64,000 nt of DNA from an uncultured Lachnospiraceae bacterium (GCA_900318375.1 ONKG01000004.1:20962-84961), one strand, 5' to 3'; counted from the stretch's first letter, positions 53,108-62,389 are shown. Made by a program: numbers and translations. The notes: generated by a model from the letters alone, not told the origin.

Positions 53108-53749
53108 ATGGCAGCCGAATATCTGACGATCACAGAGACCGGAAAAGGCGAATATGAAGAAAAAAAATCCCGTTTTCTCGGAGAGGCGATCCATGTCGAA
53201 TCGGAAGAGGAGGCATCTGCCCATGTAGCCCGCATCCGCAAGCAGTATTACGACGCACGCCATCATTGCTATGCCTGGGTGATCGGAGAGGGATCCGAGC
53301 GGAAAAAATCCGCTGATGACGGGGAACCTTCCGGCACGGCCGGACAGCCGATCCTCAAGGTGATCGAGGGGAGCGGATGTACAAATGTACTGGTCATCGT
53401 CACCCGCTATTTCGGCGGGACCCTTCTGGGCACAGGCGGACTTGTGCGCGCCTATACACAGGCGGCCCGCGCGGCGATCGGGAATGCGCAGACTGTCAGG
53501 ATGTGTCTGTGCAGGAAGATTGCAGTGACCCTGGAATACGGAGCGCTTGACAGAGTAGTCTATGAGCTTCGCCGCCAGGGGATTGAAATGGGAGAGACAG
53601 AATACGGCGCGAAGGTCACTCTTCATCTGACTGCGGAGGAAGAGTACGCGGATGCTCTGGAGAAGAAGATCACAGCACTTACCAGCGGCGGGGCCGCGAT
53701 AGAGACGGAAGCAGAGGGATTTTTTCCGATCAAAACAATCGGTGAATAG
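53108..53749 (+). CDS. YigZ/IMPACT family protein
   Basis: 213 residues: EEKKSRFLGEAIHVESEEEA, DARHHCYAWVIG, SADDGEPSGTAGQPIL, VIVTRYFGGTLLGTGGLVRAYTQAA (in two parts: VIVTRYFGGTLLGTG and GLVRAYTQAA) are UPF0029 signatures. A DUF1949 domain makes the C-terminal 75 residues. The family is related to IMPACT and EF-G domain folds; function in bacteria is unclear. GGAGGAAG precedes ATG 53108. Confidence 0.92.
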   Translation: MAAEYLTITETGKGEYEEKKSRFLGEAIHVESEEEASAHVARIRKQYYDARHHCYAWVIGEGSERKKSADDGEPSGTAGQPILKVIEGSGCTNVLVIVTRYFGGTLLGTGGLVRAYTQAARAAIGNAQTVRMCLCRKIAVTLEYGALDRVVYELRRQGIEMGETEYGAKVTLHLTAEEEYADALEKKITALTSGGAAIETEAEGFFPIKTIGE

Positions 53750-53848
53750 ATAAGAGGCGGCAAGGGTACCGAGAATTCCCGCCCTGTTTTACGCCTTCTG
53801 ATCTGCCGGATTTATAGATTTAAGGCCGGACCGCCTTCCATGCGGTCT

Positions 53849-53882
53849 GAAAAGGCTGTCATTTAGAAAAGGCTGTCATTTA
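53849..53882. repeat. Two tandem 17-bp units before mgtE
   Basis: GAAAAGGCTGTCATTTA occurs twice in a row without mismatch, with a partial third unit. It ends 27 bases before the mgtE start. No magnesium M-box riboswitch was recognised in this 160-base gap. Confidence 0.8.
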
Positions 53883-53909
53883 GAAAAAGAAGCATGGGGA
53901 GGAGGAATC

Positions 53910-55265
53910 ATGGAAGATAAGAACAAAGAATATGAGGAACTGCTCCGGGAACTGCTTGAATCGAGACAATATACGAAGCTGCGTCAGACATGCGCAGATA
54001 TGCAGACGGCTGATATTGCGGCTGTCATGGATGATATGGAAGATGAGGAATCCCTCAAGATTTTCCGTATTCTGCCCAAAAGCATGGCGGCAGATGTCTT
54101 CGCCGACCTGGAATTTGACGACCAGCAGTACATCATCCAGTCCCTTTCCGATAAAGAAGCATCCAGCGTCATCGATAACCTGATGGCAGACGATGCGGCG
54201 GACTTCCTGGAAGAGATGCCCGCCAATGTTGTCAAGAAGATCCTCAGCAATGCCCGTCCCGATACCCGTGCGGACATCAACCACCTGCTCCGTTATCCGG
54301 AGGATTCGGCAGGAAGTATCATGACGGTCGAGTATGTCGACCTGAAGGAGAGCATGACCGTCCGGGACGCGATCGAGCGCATCCGCAAGATCGGTCTCGA
54401 CACAGAGACTGTAAATGTCTGTTATGTATTGAATCAGCAGCGCGTCCTCGTGGGAACTGTCGCCCTCCGCTACCTTGTCATAGCGGACCCCGATACGATC
54501 ATCGGTGAGATGATGAATGAAAATATCATCAGCATCAATACCACGACCGACCAGGAGGAAGCCGCCATGGCTTTCCAGAAATATGACTTCACAGCCATGC
54601 CGGTCGTGGACAACGAGGATCGTATGGTAGGTATCATCACCATCGACGATATCGTCGATATCATCCAGGAAGAGGCCACAGAGGATATCGAAAAGATGGC
54701 AGCTATCCTGCCTACAGACCGCCCCTATTTCAAGAGCAGTATTCTGGAGACCTACAAGGCCAGGATGCCCTGGCTTCTGTTCCTCATGATCTCCGCCACT
54801 TTTACCGGTGCCATCATCACCCGGGCGGAGGGTGCCCTTGCAAAATATGTTATCCTGACTGCCTATATTCCGATGCTGATGGACACCGGAGGCAATGCCG
54901 GTTCCCAGGCCAGTGTCTCGGTCATCCGCGGTATCTCACTGGGAGAGATTGAATTCAAGGAGACACTGAAGGCGGTATGGAAGGAGATCCGCGTGGCTGC
55001 CATGTGCGGTGTGACACTTTCATTCTGCAATTTTATAAAACTGCTGGTCATCGACCGGATCCCGATTCCGGTAGCAGCCATTGTCTGCATGACACTGATC
55101 ATTGTTGTTCTGATCGCCAAGGTGATCGGATGTGTTCTGCCCCTGACAGCCGAGCATATCGGTTTCGACCCGGCAGTCATGGCAAGTCCCTTCATCACGA
55201 CCATCGTGGATGCCATCTCGCTGACTGTCTATTTTTCGATCGCAAAAGTTGTACTGCATATTTAG
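53910..55265 (+). CDS. mgtE: Magnesium transporter MgtE
   Basis: 451 residues. N-terminal superhelical domain (about 1-125), tandem CBS domains (about 130-255; GTVALRYLVIADPD, MPVVDNEDRMVGIITIDDIVD), a plug helix, and five membrane helices with PMLMDTGGNAGSQAS (pore motif) and ASPFITTIVDAISL. It is a Mg2+-gated channel for magnesium uptake. The strong site GGGGAGGAGGA lies just before ATG 53910. Confidence 0.96.
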   Translation: MEDKNKEYEELLRELLESRQYTKLRQTCADMQTADIAAVMDDMEDEESLKIFRILPKSMAADVFADLEFDDQQYIIQSLSDKEASSVIDNLMADDAADFLEEMPANVVKKILSNARPDTRADINHLLRYPEDSAGSIMTVEYVDLKESMTVRDAIERIRKIGLDTETVNVCYVLNQQRVLVGTVALRYLVIADPDTIIGEMMNENIISINTTTDQEEAAMAFQKYDFTAMPVVDNEDRMVGIITIDDIVDIIQEEATEDIEKMAAILPTDRPYFKSSILETYKARMPWLLFLMISATFTGAIITRAEGALAKYVILTAYIPMLMDTGGNAGSQASVSVIRGISLGEIEFKETLKAVWKEIRVAAMCGVTLSFCNFIKLLVIDRIPIPVAAIVCMTLIIVVLIAKVIGCVLPLTAEHIGFDPAVMASPFITTIVDAISLTVYFSIAKVVLHI

Positions 55266-55362
55266 GGCGTCTGCCTGATTTCCTGCCGGCACATCGGGGA
55301 CTGCCTGCCGGTCTGAGGGCGGAGAAAACGGATATTATCAGAGATCGGAGGATGCAGATGAT

Positions 55363-56403
55363 ATGATCGACATATACGGAACGCTTGGACCGTCCTGCTC
55401 TTCACAGGATGTGCTCGCGCGGATGTTTGAAAGCGGTATGACAGGGATCCGGCTCAATCTGTCCCACATCAGCCTGCGCGAGAGCGCACGGCAGCTGGAG
55501 ATTTTCCATGCTGCTGCGTCACAGGCAGGGGTAAAGCCTCTTCTTCTGGTGGACATGCAGGGACCGGAGCTCCGCATTGGCCGGCTCAGGGAACCCCGGA
55601 TGCTGGGTGAAAACGAAACTGTGGCTTTTTTTGACGAACAGATGGCTGAGGACGGGACTCTCTCCCCGGAAAAGACGGATGGTGCTGCCATTCCTGTTCC
55701 CGAGGCGGTCTGCCGGGCTTTTCAAAAAGGGAACGAAGTCCTTCTCGATGACGGACGGCTTCTTCTGAAGATCGGAGAAGTGCGCCCTGGCTTTGCAAAG
55801 GCGCAGGTCATCCGAGGAGGAATGCTCTCGGGAAGGAAAAGCATCAAAGTGATCGGGGTGGACATTCATCCGCCGACCATGACAAGGGCAGACCTGATGA
55901 ACATACGAGACGCTGCGCAGTTCGGTGTGACAGGGATTATGCAGCCCTTTGTGAGGAACCGCGGGGATCTCATCACCGTGCAGCGGGCACTTGCGGAAAA
56001 CGGAGCCTCCGGCCTTCAGCTCGTCGCCAAGATCGAGAACCGGGAGGGCATGGAACAGCTGGACAGTCTTCTGCCCGTATGTGATGCCATATGTATCGCC
56101 CGCGGAGATCTGGGCAATGATATGCAGCTCTGGCAGCTTCCCGCCGCACAGAAAAAAATTGCCGCCGCCTGCAGAGAGGCGGGACGATATTTCATGGTCG
56201 CGACCCAGATGCTGTCAAGCATGGAGAACCGCGCAGTACCTACCCGGGCGGAGGTCAACGATATATTCAACACAGTTGCGGACGGAGCATCGGGCGTTAT
56301 GGTCACAGGAGAGACGGCCGTGGGAAAATATCCCGTTGAAGTGATCCGCTTTCTTGCCGCCGCGGCAGCAGAAGGAGAAAAGTACCGCGCCGGAAGACTG
56401 TGA
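55363..56403 (+). CDS. Short pyruvate kinase-like protein lacking the C-terminal domain
   Basis: 346 residues, against about 470 or more for pyruvate kinase. Seen: GTLGPSC, GIRLNLSH, VDMQGPELRIG, LVAKIENREGMEQLD (catalytic Lys region), CIARGDLGNDM, MVATQMLSSMENRAVPTRAEVNDIFNTV (as MVATQMLSSM and NRAVPTRAEVNDI) and VMVTGETAVGKYPVE. These cover the A and B domains; the allosteric C domain is absent, as the stop follows soon after the barrel. Changes such as MQGPELR for TKGPEIR suggest a diverged paralogue. It may be an active short form or have another phosphoenolpyruvate-related role. Confidence 0.8.
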   Translation: MIDIYGTLGPSCSSQDVLARMFESGMTGIRLNLSHISLRESARQLEIFHAAASQAGVKPLLLVDMQGPELRIGRLREPRMLGENETVAFFDEQMAEDGTLSPEKTDGAAIPVPEAVCRAFQKGNEVLLDDGRLLLKIGEVRPGFAKAQVIRGGMLSGRKSIKVIGVDIHPPTMTRADLMNIRDAAQFGVTGIMQPFVRNRGDLITVQRALAENGASGLQLVAKIENREGMEQLDSLLPVCDAICIARGDLGNDMQLWQLPAAQKKIAAACREAGRYFMVATQMLSSMENRAVPTRAEVNDIFNTVADGASGVMVTGETAVGKYPVEVIRFLAAAAAEGEKYRAGRL

Positions 56404-56563
56404 TCAGAAACAGCGCGGGAATCTCTTTTGACAAAACCTGAAAAAGATTAAAAAATGTGAAAAACATGAGACGCGTGAAATGAGAAGACAGCGCAAACGG
56501 ATGGTCCCGGACATGTTTTCGGGACGATAGAAGATCGATCAGCCATCAGATTGGGGGAAATGT

Positions 56564-57040
56564 ATGAGATGTCCTTATTGTGGAAGTGAAGATACCAGAG
56601 TATCCGACTCAAGACCGGTCGAGGAAAACAATTCCATTCGCAGAAGAAGAGTCTGCGACTCCTGCAAGCGCAGGTTTACGACCTATGAAAAAATCGAGAC
56701 CATCCCCATGGTCGTCGTCAAAAAAGACAACAACCGCGAGCCCTATGACCGCCAGAAGATCGAGGGCGGGATCCTGCGCGCCTGCCACAAGCGTCCCGTC
56801 AGCGTCAATCAGATCAAGCGCGTCGTGGATGAGATTGAAAAGGAAATCTTTGACCGCGAAGAGAAGGAGATCTCCAGTTCCGAGATCGGTGAACTGGTGA
56901 TCAAACGCGTCCACGGACTCGACCCTGTCGCCTACGTCCGCTTTGCGTCTGTCTACCGCGAATTTAAAGACGTCGGTACCTTTATGGACGAACTGGGAAA
57001 ACTCCTGGAGCAGGAAAACAACCGCAGCAAAAAAAACTGA
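56564..57040 (+). CDS. nrdR: Transcriptional repressor NrdR
   Basis: 158 residues. N-terminal zinc ribbon CPYCGSEDTRVSDSR...RRRRVCDSCKRRF (CX2C twice) and an ATP-cone domain (VVKKDNNREPYDRQKI, KRPVSVNQIKRVVDEIE). It represses ribonucleotide reductase genes when ATP/dATP is bound. nrdG is far upstream at 23103; no NrdR box was found in the window near it. Confidence 0.95.
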   Translation: MRCPYCGSEDTRVSDSRPVEENNSIRRRRVCDSCKRRFTTYEKIETIPMVVVKKDNNREPYDRQKIEGGILRACHKRPVSVNQIKRVVDEIEKEIFDREEKEISSSEIGELVIKRVHGLDPVAYVRFASVYREFKDVGTFMDELGKLLEQENNRSKKN

Positions 57041-57060
57041 AGGGGGACAGCCCCGGCATT

Positions 57061-57089
57061 AGAGTCTCGCTTGCGAGACTCTTTTTTTC
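57061..57089 (+). terminator. Terminator of nrdR
   Basis: AGAGTCTCG-CTTG-CGAGACTCT followed by seven T, 20 bases after the nrdR stop. Confidence 0.92.
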
Positions 57090-57157
57090 TTATGGCACGG
57101 CCCGTGTAAGGAATATTCCGCTTTACGGCGGACACTGGCCGGCCCGGAGCAGAAAAT

Positions 57158-57197
57158 CAGAAAAGCCCGATGGATGACGTTCTATCGGGCTTTTCTG
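57158..57197. terminator. Bidirectional terminator between nrdR and the LysR gene
   Basis: CAGAAAAGCCCGAT (57158-57171) and its exact complement (57184-57197), 12-base loop; AAAA and TTTT lie inside the arms. It serves the convergent LysR gene. Confidence 0.75.
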
Positions 57198-57253
57198 CAG
57201 GCATGTATGGGTGATAATGAGGAAACATATTAAGAGCCGGAATGAGTGCAGGT

Positions 57254-58147
57254 TCACTGACTCTGATCCGAGTAATTATCCTGAATAAATTTGATAAAGC
57301 GGGAGACGGCCGGAATCTGATATTTGCCTGCCAGATATCCCATATATACAGTATGGTAAAACTCGAGATTCGGTGCGAGCGGTTTTACACAGATATTGTC
57401 CCAGCGGGAGTAATCAATATCCGCGACCAGAGCTATACCGAAGCCTTCGCGGACAAGGGAGGCAATGCCGTTCTCGTCGGGGGATTCGCAGATGACATGC
57501 GGATGCAGATTATGGCGGCGGAAGAAGTTCCGGGTCTGTTTGCCGAGACCGGAAGTGTGGTCATAGGTGAGAAGGGGATATTTTTCGAAAGCTTCTGCGC
57601 TGACACAGGGACAGTCTGCGAGCGCATGTCCCGCCGGTGTGATCACGACCATTTTCTGGCGCATCAGAGGTACAAAACGGATAGACATTTCCGAGGGTTC
57701 CCGGGTGCCGAAAATGATGTCGTATTTCCCGCTTTTAAGTCCTTCAATATTCTCGACTGAGAGTCCCTGGGCAAAGTTCAGGGTGAGGTTTTTGTTTTCA
57801 TCCATCTGCATGAAAGTCCGGGATGCCTCGGGAATAAAATGCGTGGAGAGGGGAAATACATAGGAGATACAGATTTCCCCGCCGCTCATCGCAAGCTGAT
57901 GCATCTTTCTCTCTGCGACTGAAATGTCTTCCAGAATTTTCTCTGTCTGCTCATAAAAAATCTGCCCTGCCTTTGTAAGAGCGACATTTCTGCCCATACG
58001 CTCAAACAGTATGACACCAAGCTCATTTTCGAGCGCAGCAATTGCTCTGGAGAGCGAAGGCTGGGAAATACTCAGATTATCTGCGGCGCGGTTGAAGTGC
58101 TGTGTCTTGGCCGCCTGATAAAAATATTGAAGCTGATTCAATGTCAT
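57254..58147 (-). CDS. LysR family transcriptional regulator
   Basis: 297 residues. N-terminal winged helix: MTLNQLQYFYQAAKTQHFNRAADNL, SISQPSLSRAIAALENELGVILFER, the classic LysR helix-turn-helix (about 16-60). The rest is the effector domain (PBP2 fold). It is transcribed away from the shikimate/quinate operon at 58610, the usual place for a LysR regulator of a catabolic operon, so the inducer is probably a hydroaromatic acid. AAGGAGAA precedes its ATG. Confidence 0.93.
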   Translation of the reverse strand: MTLNQLQYFYQAAKTQHFNRAADNLSISQPSLSRAIAALENELGVILFERMGRNVALTKAGQIFYEQTEKILEDISVAERKMHQLAMSGGEICISYVFPLSTHFIPEASRTFMQMDENKNLTLNFAQGLSVENIEGLKSGKYDIIFGTREPSEMSIRFVPLMRQKMVVITPAGHALADCPCVSAEAFEKYPLLTYDHTSGLGKQTRNFFRRHNLHPHVICESPDENGIASLVREGFGIALVADIDYSRWDNICVKPLAPNLEFYHTVYMGYLAGKYQIPAVSRFIKFIQDNYSDQSQ

Positions 58148-58374
58148 AAACAGATTTCTCCTTAGTAAGCAACAATCTTCAAGAAATGTGACAGTGGCAA
58201 CGTCTCCGGGATTTTTCTGAGGCAGCAGTCCATTCCTGGCCTGTTTGAAATGCCGGCTTTGTTTAAACGGAGATTTCTTTATGTTTTCCCAAATAATATT
58301 ATACCTGAATATTTGTCTGAATATTTATTCTTAAATTGAACTGATTTAATAGATTTAGTGCATCGATATGATTA

Positions 58375-58462
58375 ATTATAAGTATTGGAACTATCAAATA
58401 TAAGAAACTATAATTAAATTTAAGAAAGTATGATTGTTTTTGATTTAACAATATTAACAATC
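58375..58462. promoter_or_regulatory. Candidate LysR operator region
   Basis: In the 462-base A+T-rich gap between the divergent LysR and dehydrogenase genes. TAAGAAASTATRATT occurs at 58401 and 58421 (one pair of helical turns apart), with a weaker relative at 58379. A palindrome ATTGTT-N8-AACAAT (58433-58452) follows, and GATTGTT/AACAATC (58432-58462). Such dyads and direct repeats fit LysR binding. A clear -35/-10 pair was not found. Confidence 0.4.
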
Positions 58463-58609
58463 ACTTTACACATGGGGAGAGACAGCGGAGGAGGTATTTC
58501 CGTATCTCTCAGAACAAAAGTTTCATTTTACTGATACATGTTTTATACATGTTTTGTGAGAAATAGGCACATAGCTGTAAGTAGTATTTATTGAAGGAGG
58601 ACATTTATT

Positions 58610-59488
58610 ATGGCAGAGAGACTTACAGGTCACACAGAGCTTGTCGGACTGATTGCGTATCCGATCAGACATTCCAGTTCACCTGCTATGCACAATGAGG
58701 CATTTGCCTATCTGGGCCTGGATTATGCATATCTTGCATTTGAAGTTGACAACAGCACGCTGGAAGACGCCGTCAAGGGCATCCGGGCTCTGAAGCTGGT
58801 CGGCTCCAATGTTTCCATGCCCAACAAGACAGTAGTCGGAAAGTATCTCGACAAGCTGTCTCCCGCAGCAGAGCTCGTGGGAGCGGTCAACACCATCGTC
58901 AACAAGAACGGCGTTCTGGAAGGCCACTGCACCGATGGTATCGGATATATGCAGTCTCTGAAGGATTATGATATCGATGTGATCGGAAAGAAGATCACCG
59001 TTGTCGGTGCAGGCGGCGCGGGAACTGCCATCGAGATCCAGGCTGCTCTGGACGGCGTAGCCGAGATGTCCATTTTCAATATCAAGGATAAATTCTGGGA
59101 AAATGCCCAGAATACCGTAAAGAAGATTAATGAGAAGACAAACTGCAAGGCACAGCTGTTTGACCTGGCAGACCACGAAGCTCTCAAGAGAGAGATCGAC
59201 AGCAGTGTTCTTCTTGCAAATACTACCGGCTGCGGCATGAAGCCCCTTGAAGGTATGACATGGCTTCCCGACAAGTCTTATCTGCGCCCCGACCTCATTG
59301 TGACAGACACTGTCTACGCTCCCGCAGAGACAGAGTTCCTGCGCATCGCCAAGGAAGTGGGCTGCAAGCACATGAACGGCTTCGGCATGATGCTCTTCCA
59401 GGGCGCTGCCGCCTTCAAACTCTGGACCGGTGTCGATATGCCCATCGACCACATGAAGGAAGTCCTGGGTATCAAGTACGGTGATTGA
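58610..59488 (+). CDS. Shikimate/quinate 5-dehydrogenase (YdiB-like)
   Basis: 292 residues: LIAYPIRHSSSPAMHNEAF (substrate binding), GSNVSMPNKTVVGKYLD with the catalytic Lys, GAVNTIVN, HCTDGIGY, and NADP/NAD motif VVGAGGAGTAIEIQAAL. The SMPNK form and NTIVN are closer to YdiB than to biosynthetic AroE (which has TVPFK/TVPHK). It oxidises shikimate or quinate reversibly. It heads an operon with a dehydroquinase and TRAP transporter behind a divergent LysR gene. AAGGAGG precedes the ATG. Catabolic or salvage use is inferred from context. Confidence 0.9.
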   Translation: MAERLTGHTELVGLIAYPIRHSSSPAMHNEAFAYLGLDYAYLAFEVDNSTLEDAVKGIRALKLVGSNVSMPNKTVVGKYLDKLSPAAELVGAVNTIVNKNGVLEGHCTDGIGYMQSLKDYDIDVIGKKITVVGAGGAGTAIEIQAALDGVAEMSIFNIKDKFWENAQNTVKKINEKTNCKAQLFDLADHEALKREIDSSVLLANTTGCGMKPLEGMTWLPDKSYLRPDLIVTDTVYAPAETEFLRIAKEVGCKHMNGFGMMLFQGAAAFKLWTGVDMPIDHMKEVLGIKYGD

Positions 59489-59551
59489 TTGAAGCTGTAA
59501 AAAGGCGGGTTTATCCCGTTTAAATAATCCCTATATCAGGAGGAGAATATT

Positions 59552-60316
59552 ATGGCAAATGTGATTGAAGTCCGCGGCGTGAAAATTGGTGAAGGCACAC
59601 CCAAGATCATCGTTCCGATCGTCGGTGTGACAAAGGAGGAGATTCTGGCGGCAGCCGCTTCTTTCAAAGATGTCCGTCTGGATCTGGTCGAGTGGCGTGT
59701 CGACTGGTTTGAAGGCGTTTTTGACTTCGCAAAGGTCGAGGATGTCCTCAAGGATCTCCGCCCCGCTCTGGGCAATGCCCCGATTCTGTTCACCTTCCGC
59801 ACTTCAAAAGAGGGCGGCGAGAAGGCAATCGAGCCCGAAGTTTATGCAAAACTCAACATCCAGGCAGCACAGACAGGTCTTGTGGACCTGATCGATGTCG
59901 AAGCCTTTACCGGTGATGAGATCGTCAAAGAGATCATCGCGGGTGCACATGCGGCAGGCGTAAAGGTTGTTGCTTCCAACCATGACTTCTTCAAGACCCC
60001 GGACAAGGATGATATCGTCGGCAGACTGCGCAAGATGCAGGAGCTCGGCGCGGACATCCCCAAGATCGCTGTTATGCCTAAGAATAAAAAGGACGTCCTG
60101 GTCCTCCTCTCCGCAACAGAGGAGATGGCGACCGATTACGCGGATCGTCCCATCATCACTATGTCTATGGCCGGTACAGGTCTCATCAGCCGTCTCTGCG
60201 GTGAAGTTTTCGGCAGTTCCTGCACCTTCGGCGCTGTCGGAAAGGCATCCGCACCCGGCCAGATGAATGCAGCTGATCTGGACACTGTTCTTAACCTGAT
60301 CCACAACAGCCTGTAA
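59552..60316 (+). CDS. aroD: 3-dehydroquinate dehydratase, type I
   Basis: 254 residues, TIM barrel: LDLVEWRVDWFEGV, FTFRTSKEGGEKA, VDLIDVEAF, VVASNHDFFKTP (catalytic His), KIAVMPKNKKDVL (Schiff-base Lys) and SMAGTGLISRLCGEVFGSSCTFG (in parts). It interconverts 3-dehydroquinate and 3-dehydroshikimate. Together with the dehydrogenase it links quinate and shikimate. 63 bases after the dehydrogenase gene. Confidence 0.95.
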   Translation: MANVIEVRGVKIGEGTPKIIVPIVGVTKEEILAAAASFKDVRLDLVEWRVDWFEGVFDFAKVEDVLKDLRPALGNAPILFTFRTSKEGGEKAIEPEVYAKLNIQAAQTGLVDLIDVEAFTGDEIVKEIIAGAHAAGVKVVASNHDFFKTPDKDDIVGRLRKMQELGADIPKIAVMPKNKKDVLVLLSATEEMATDYADRPIITMSMAGTGLISRLCGEVFGSSCTFGAVGKASAPGQMNAADLDTVLNLIHNSL

Positions 60317-60357
60317 GCAGACAGTTCTATTATCAGTGGTTTAAAAAATACTTTTGC

Positions 60358-60394
60358 GGTGAAATCCTGTCATTAAAGGGGACGGGATTTCACC
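60358..60394 (+). other. Intercistronic hairpin between aroD and dctQ
   Basis: GGTGAAATCCTGTC (60358-60371) with GACGGGATTTCACC (60381-60394), one T-G wobble, no T-run. It may stabilise or process the operon mRNA so that enzyme and transporter parts are made in different amounts. The gap before dctQ is 207 bases. Confidence 0.5.
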
Positions 60395-60523
60395 GGCAAT
60401 GAAATATCGAAGGGGAAATCATTCGCAGGCATGTAGAAAACCGGCACTTGTCTTACAGGCTGCAAAAAGGTTTTTTACATGCAGGCCTCTTTTTGTGTCC
60501 GAAATCCGGAGGTACCTTAAAAA

Positions 60524-61066
60524 GTGAAAAAATTTCTGTTATATTTGGACGAATATCTGGAAGAAGTGGTCATGACCATCCTGCTGATCCTGATGGCGGT
60601 GATCATGGGAATTCAGGTTCTCTCCCGTTATGCATTCGGAATGTCTTTGTCATGGTCGGAGGAGGTGACCCGTTACCTCTTCATCTGGTCAGCCTTTATC
60701 AGCGTCAGCCTCTGCACAAAGAAATTCCTGGCGATCAAGATCGATCAGTTTATCAAAATCTTTTCCAAGAGGGGAAGAGCGATCCTCGGCCTGGTCAATC
60801 TAACCATTCAATTTGCTTTCTTTGTTTATCTGGTTCCTTACGCATATCGCTATCTGATGACCACGATCAAGAGCGGTCAGGTCAGCCCTGCATGCGGAAT
60901 CCCTATGTATTATATCCAGTCCGCCCCGCTGATCTGTTTCGCACTGTGTGTGATCCGTATTGCGGAGCGTTGGCTTCTTGAACTGCACAATCTGAGATAC
61001 AACGACGATCTTGTGAAATGGCCTTCGCGCATTCACAAAGAGTCCGAGGGCAGTGACGGAAAGTAA
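60524..61066 (+). CDS. TRAP transporter small membrane subunit (DctQ)
   Basis: 180 residues, four membrane helices (about 12-32, 45-62, 85-105 and 125-145), with VLSRYAFGMSLSWSEEVTRYLFIW, the DctQ signature (in parts: RYAFGMSLSWSEE, TRYLFIW). GTG start at 60524, CCGGAGGTAC about ten bases upstream. It forms the membrane complex with DctM, encoded 20 bases on. Confidence 0.93.
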   Translation: MKKFLLYLDEYLEEVVMTILLILMAVIMGIQVLSRYAFGMSLSWSEEVTRYLFIWSAFISVSLCTKKFLAIKIDQFIKIFSKRGRAILGLVNLTIQFAFFVYLVPYAYRYLMTTIKSGQVSPACGIPMYYIQSAPLICFALCVIRIAERWLLELHNLRYNDDLVKWPSRIHKESEGSDGK

Positions 61067-61085
61067 TTGAGAAAGGGGAACCGGT

Positions 61086-62375
61086 ATGTCACCTATTGTT
61101 GTATTTATTCTGTTTGCGCTCTTTCTTCTGATCGCAATTCCCGTCTCGGTCACACTGGGCCTTGTCGCAGTGCTTCCGGGCGCATTCGATCCTTCCTTTA
61201 CAGCGAGTGCAAGTTATGTCATCCGTTCCATGGTGGGCGGTATTGACAGTTTCCCGCATCTGGCGGTTCCGATGTTCGTCCTTGCGGGCATCCTCATGGC
61301 ACGCGGACAGATCTCCAAGCGTCTGTTCGATGTCTTTTCCTATTTCCTTGGAAAACGTACCGCAGGTATTCCCTGCGCGGTTATCATCACCTGCCTGTTC
61401 TACGGCGCGATCTCGGGTTCCGCACCCGCGACGGTCGCTGCAGTCGGCTCCATGACGATCCCGCTTCTGATCGATATGGGATATGATAAGGTCTTCTCGA
61501 CAGCCATCGTCGCCGTCGCAGGCGGCCTGGGTGTTATCATCCCTCCCAGCATTCCTTTTATCATGTTCGCCATGGCATCCGGTGCCTCTGTCAGTGATCT
61601 GTTCCTGGCAGGTATCGTTCCCGGCGTCCTGATCGGCGTTCTGCTCATGGCCTACGCCTTTGTCTACTGCAAGAGACACGGCGAAGACCGCGAGAAGATT
61701 GACAGCCAGATCAATGTGCTCCATGAAAAAGGCTTTTTCAAGGTCTTCCGCGAGAGCTTCTTCGCGATCCTGAGCCCTGTCATCGTCCTTGGATGCATTT
61801 ATTCCGGTGTCGCCTCCCCTACCGAGGCGGCGGTCATCTCCGTTTTCTATTCGCTGATCATCAGTATGTTCATCTACAAGACCCTCAAGGTCCGTGACCT
61901 GTGGGCGATCCTGGTGGAAGCGATGAGAACCTATGCCCCGATCATGTTCATCCTTGCGGCGTCCACTGCATTCTCCCGTGTCCTGACACTGATGCAGGTG
62001 CCCCAGATGGTCAGCGCCTTCATTCTGGAGAGCTTCACCAACAAGATCATCCTTCTGATCGTCATCAATATCTTCCTGCTCCTTGTCGGTATGGTCATGG
62101 ATACGACACCTGCGATTCTTATCCTCTCGCCGATCCTGCTTCCGATCGTCACTGCGGTAGGTATGAATCCGATTCATTTCGGTGTTCTCATGGTCGTTAA
62201 CCTGGCGATCGGTTTCGTCACGCCTCCTATCGGCGTCAACCTCTTTGTTGCCAGCTCTCTGACAGAAGTGCCTGTCATGGACATTGCCAGGAAGGCTATG
62301 CCCATGATCATCATGTTCCTGGTTGCACTGCTGCTGATCACCTATATTCCGGGAATCAGCCTGTGCCTGCTGTGA
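61086..62375 (+). CDS. TRAP transporter large permease subunit (DctM)
   Basis: 429 residues with about twelve hydrophobic segments. LAVPMFVLAGILMARGQIS, GAISGSAPATVAAVGSMTIPLL and GVIIPPSIPFIMFA are DctM motifs, as is GMVMDTTPAILILSPILLP. It couples solute uptake to the sodium gradient. Likely cargo is shikimate, quinate or a related acid, from context only. Confidence 0.95.
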   Translation: MSPIVVFILFALFLLIAIPVSVTLGLVAVLPGAFDPSFTASASYVIRSMVGGIDSFPHLAVPMFVLAGILMARGQISKRLFDVFSYFLGKRTAGIPCAVIITCLFYGAISGSAPATVAAVGSMTIPLLIDMGYDKVFSTAIVAVAGGLGVIIPPSIPFIMFAMASGASVSDLFLAGIVPGVLIGVLLMAYAFVYCKRHGEDREKIDSQINVLHEKGFFKVFRESFFAILSPVIVLGCIYSGVASPTEAAVISVFYSLIISMFIYKTLKVRDLWAILVEAMRTYAPIMFILAASTAFSRVLTLMQVPQMVSAFILESFTNKIILLIVINIFLLLVGMVMDTTPAILILSPILLPIVTAVGMNPIHFGVLMVVNLAIGFVTPPIGVNLFVASSLTEVPVMDIARKAMPMIIMFLVALLLITYIPGISLCLL

Positions 62376-62389
62376 GAAAGGAGGATAGC

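Noticed and set aside
53750-53909. M-box magnesium riboswitch before mgtE
   Set aside because: The gap is short and holds a 17-bp tandem repeat, without the conserved M-box core.
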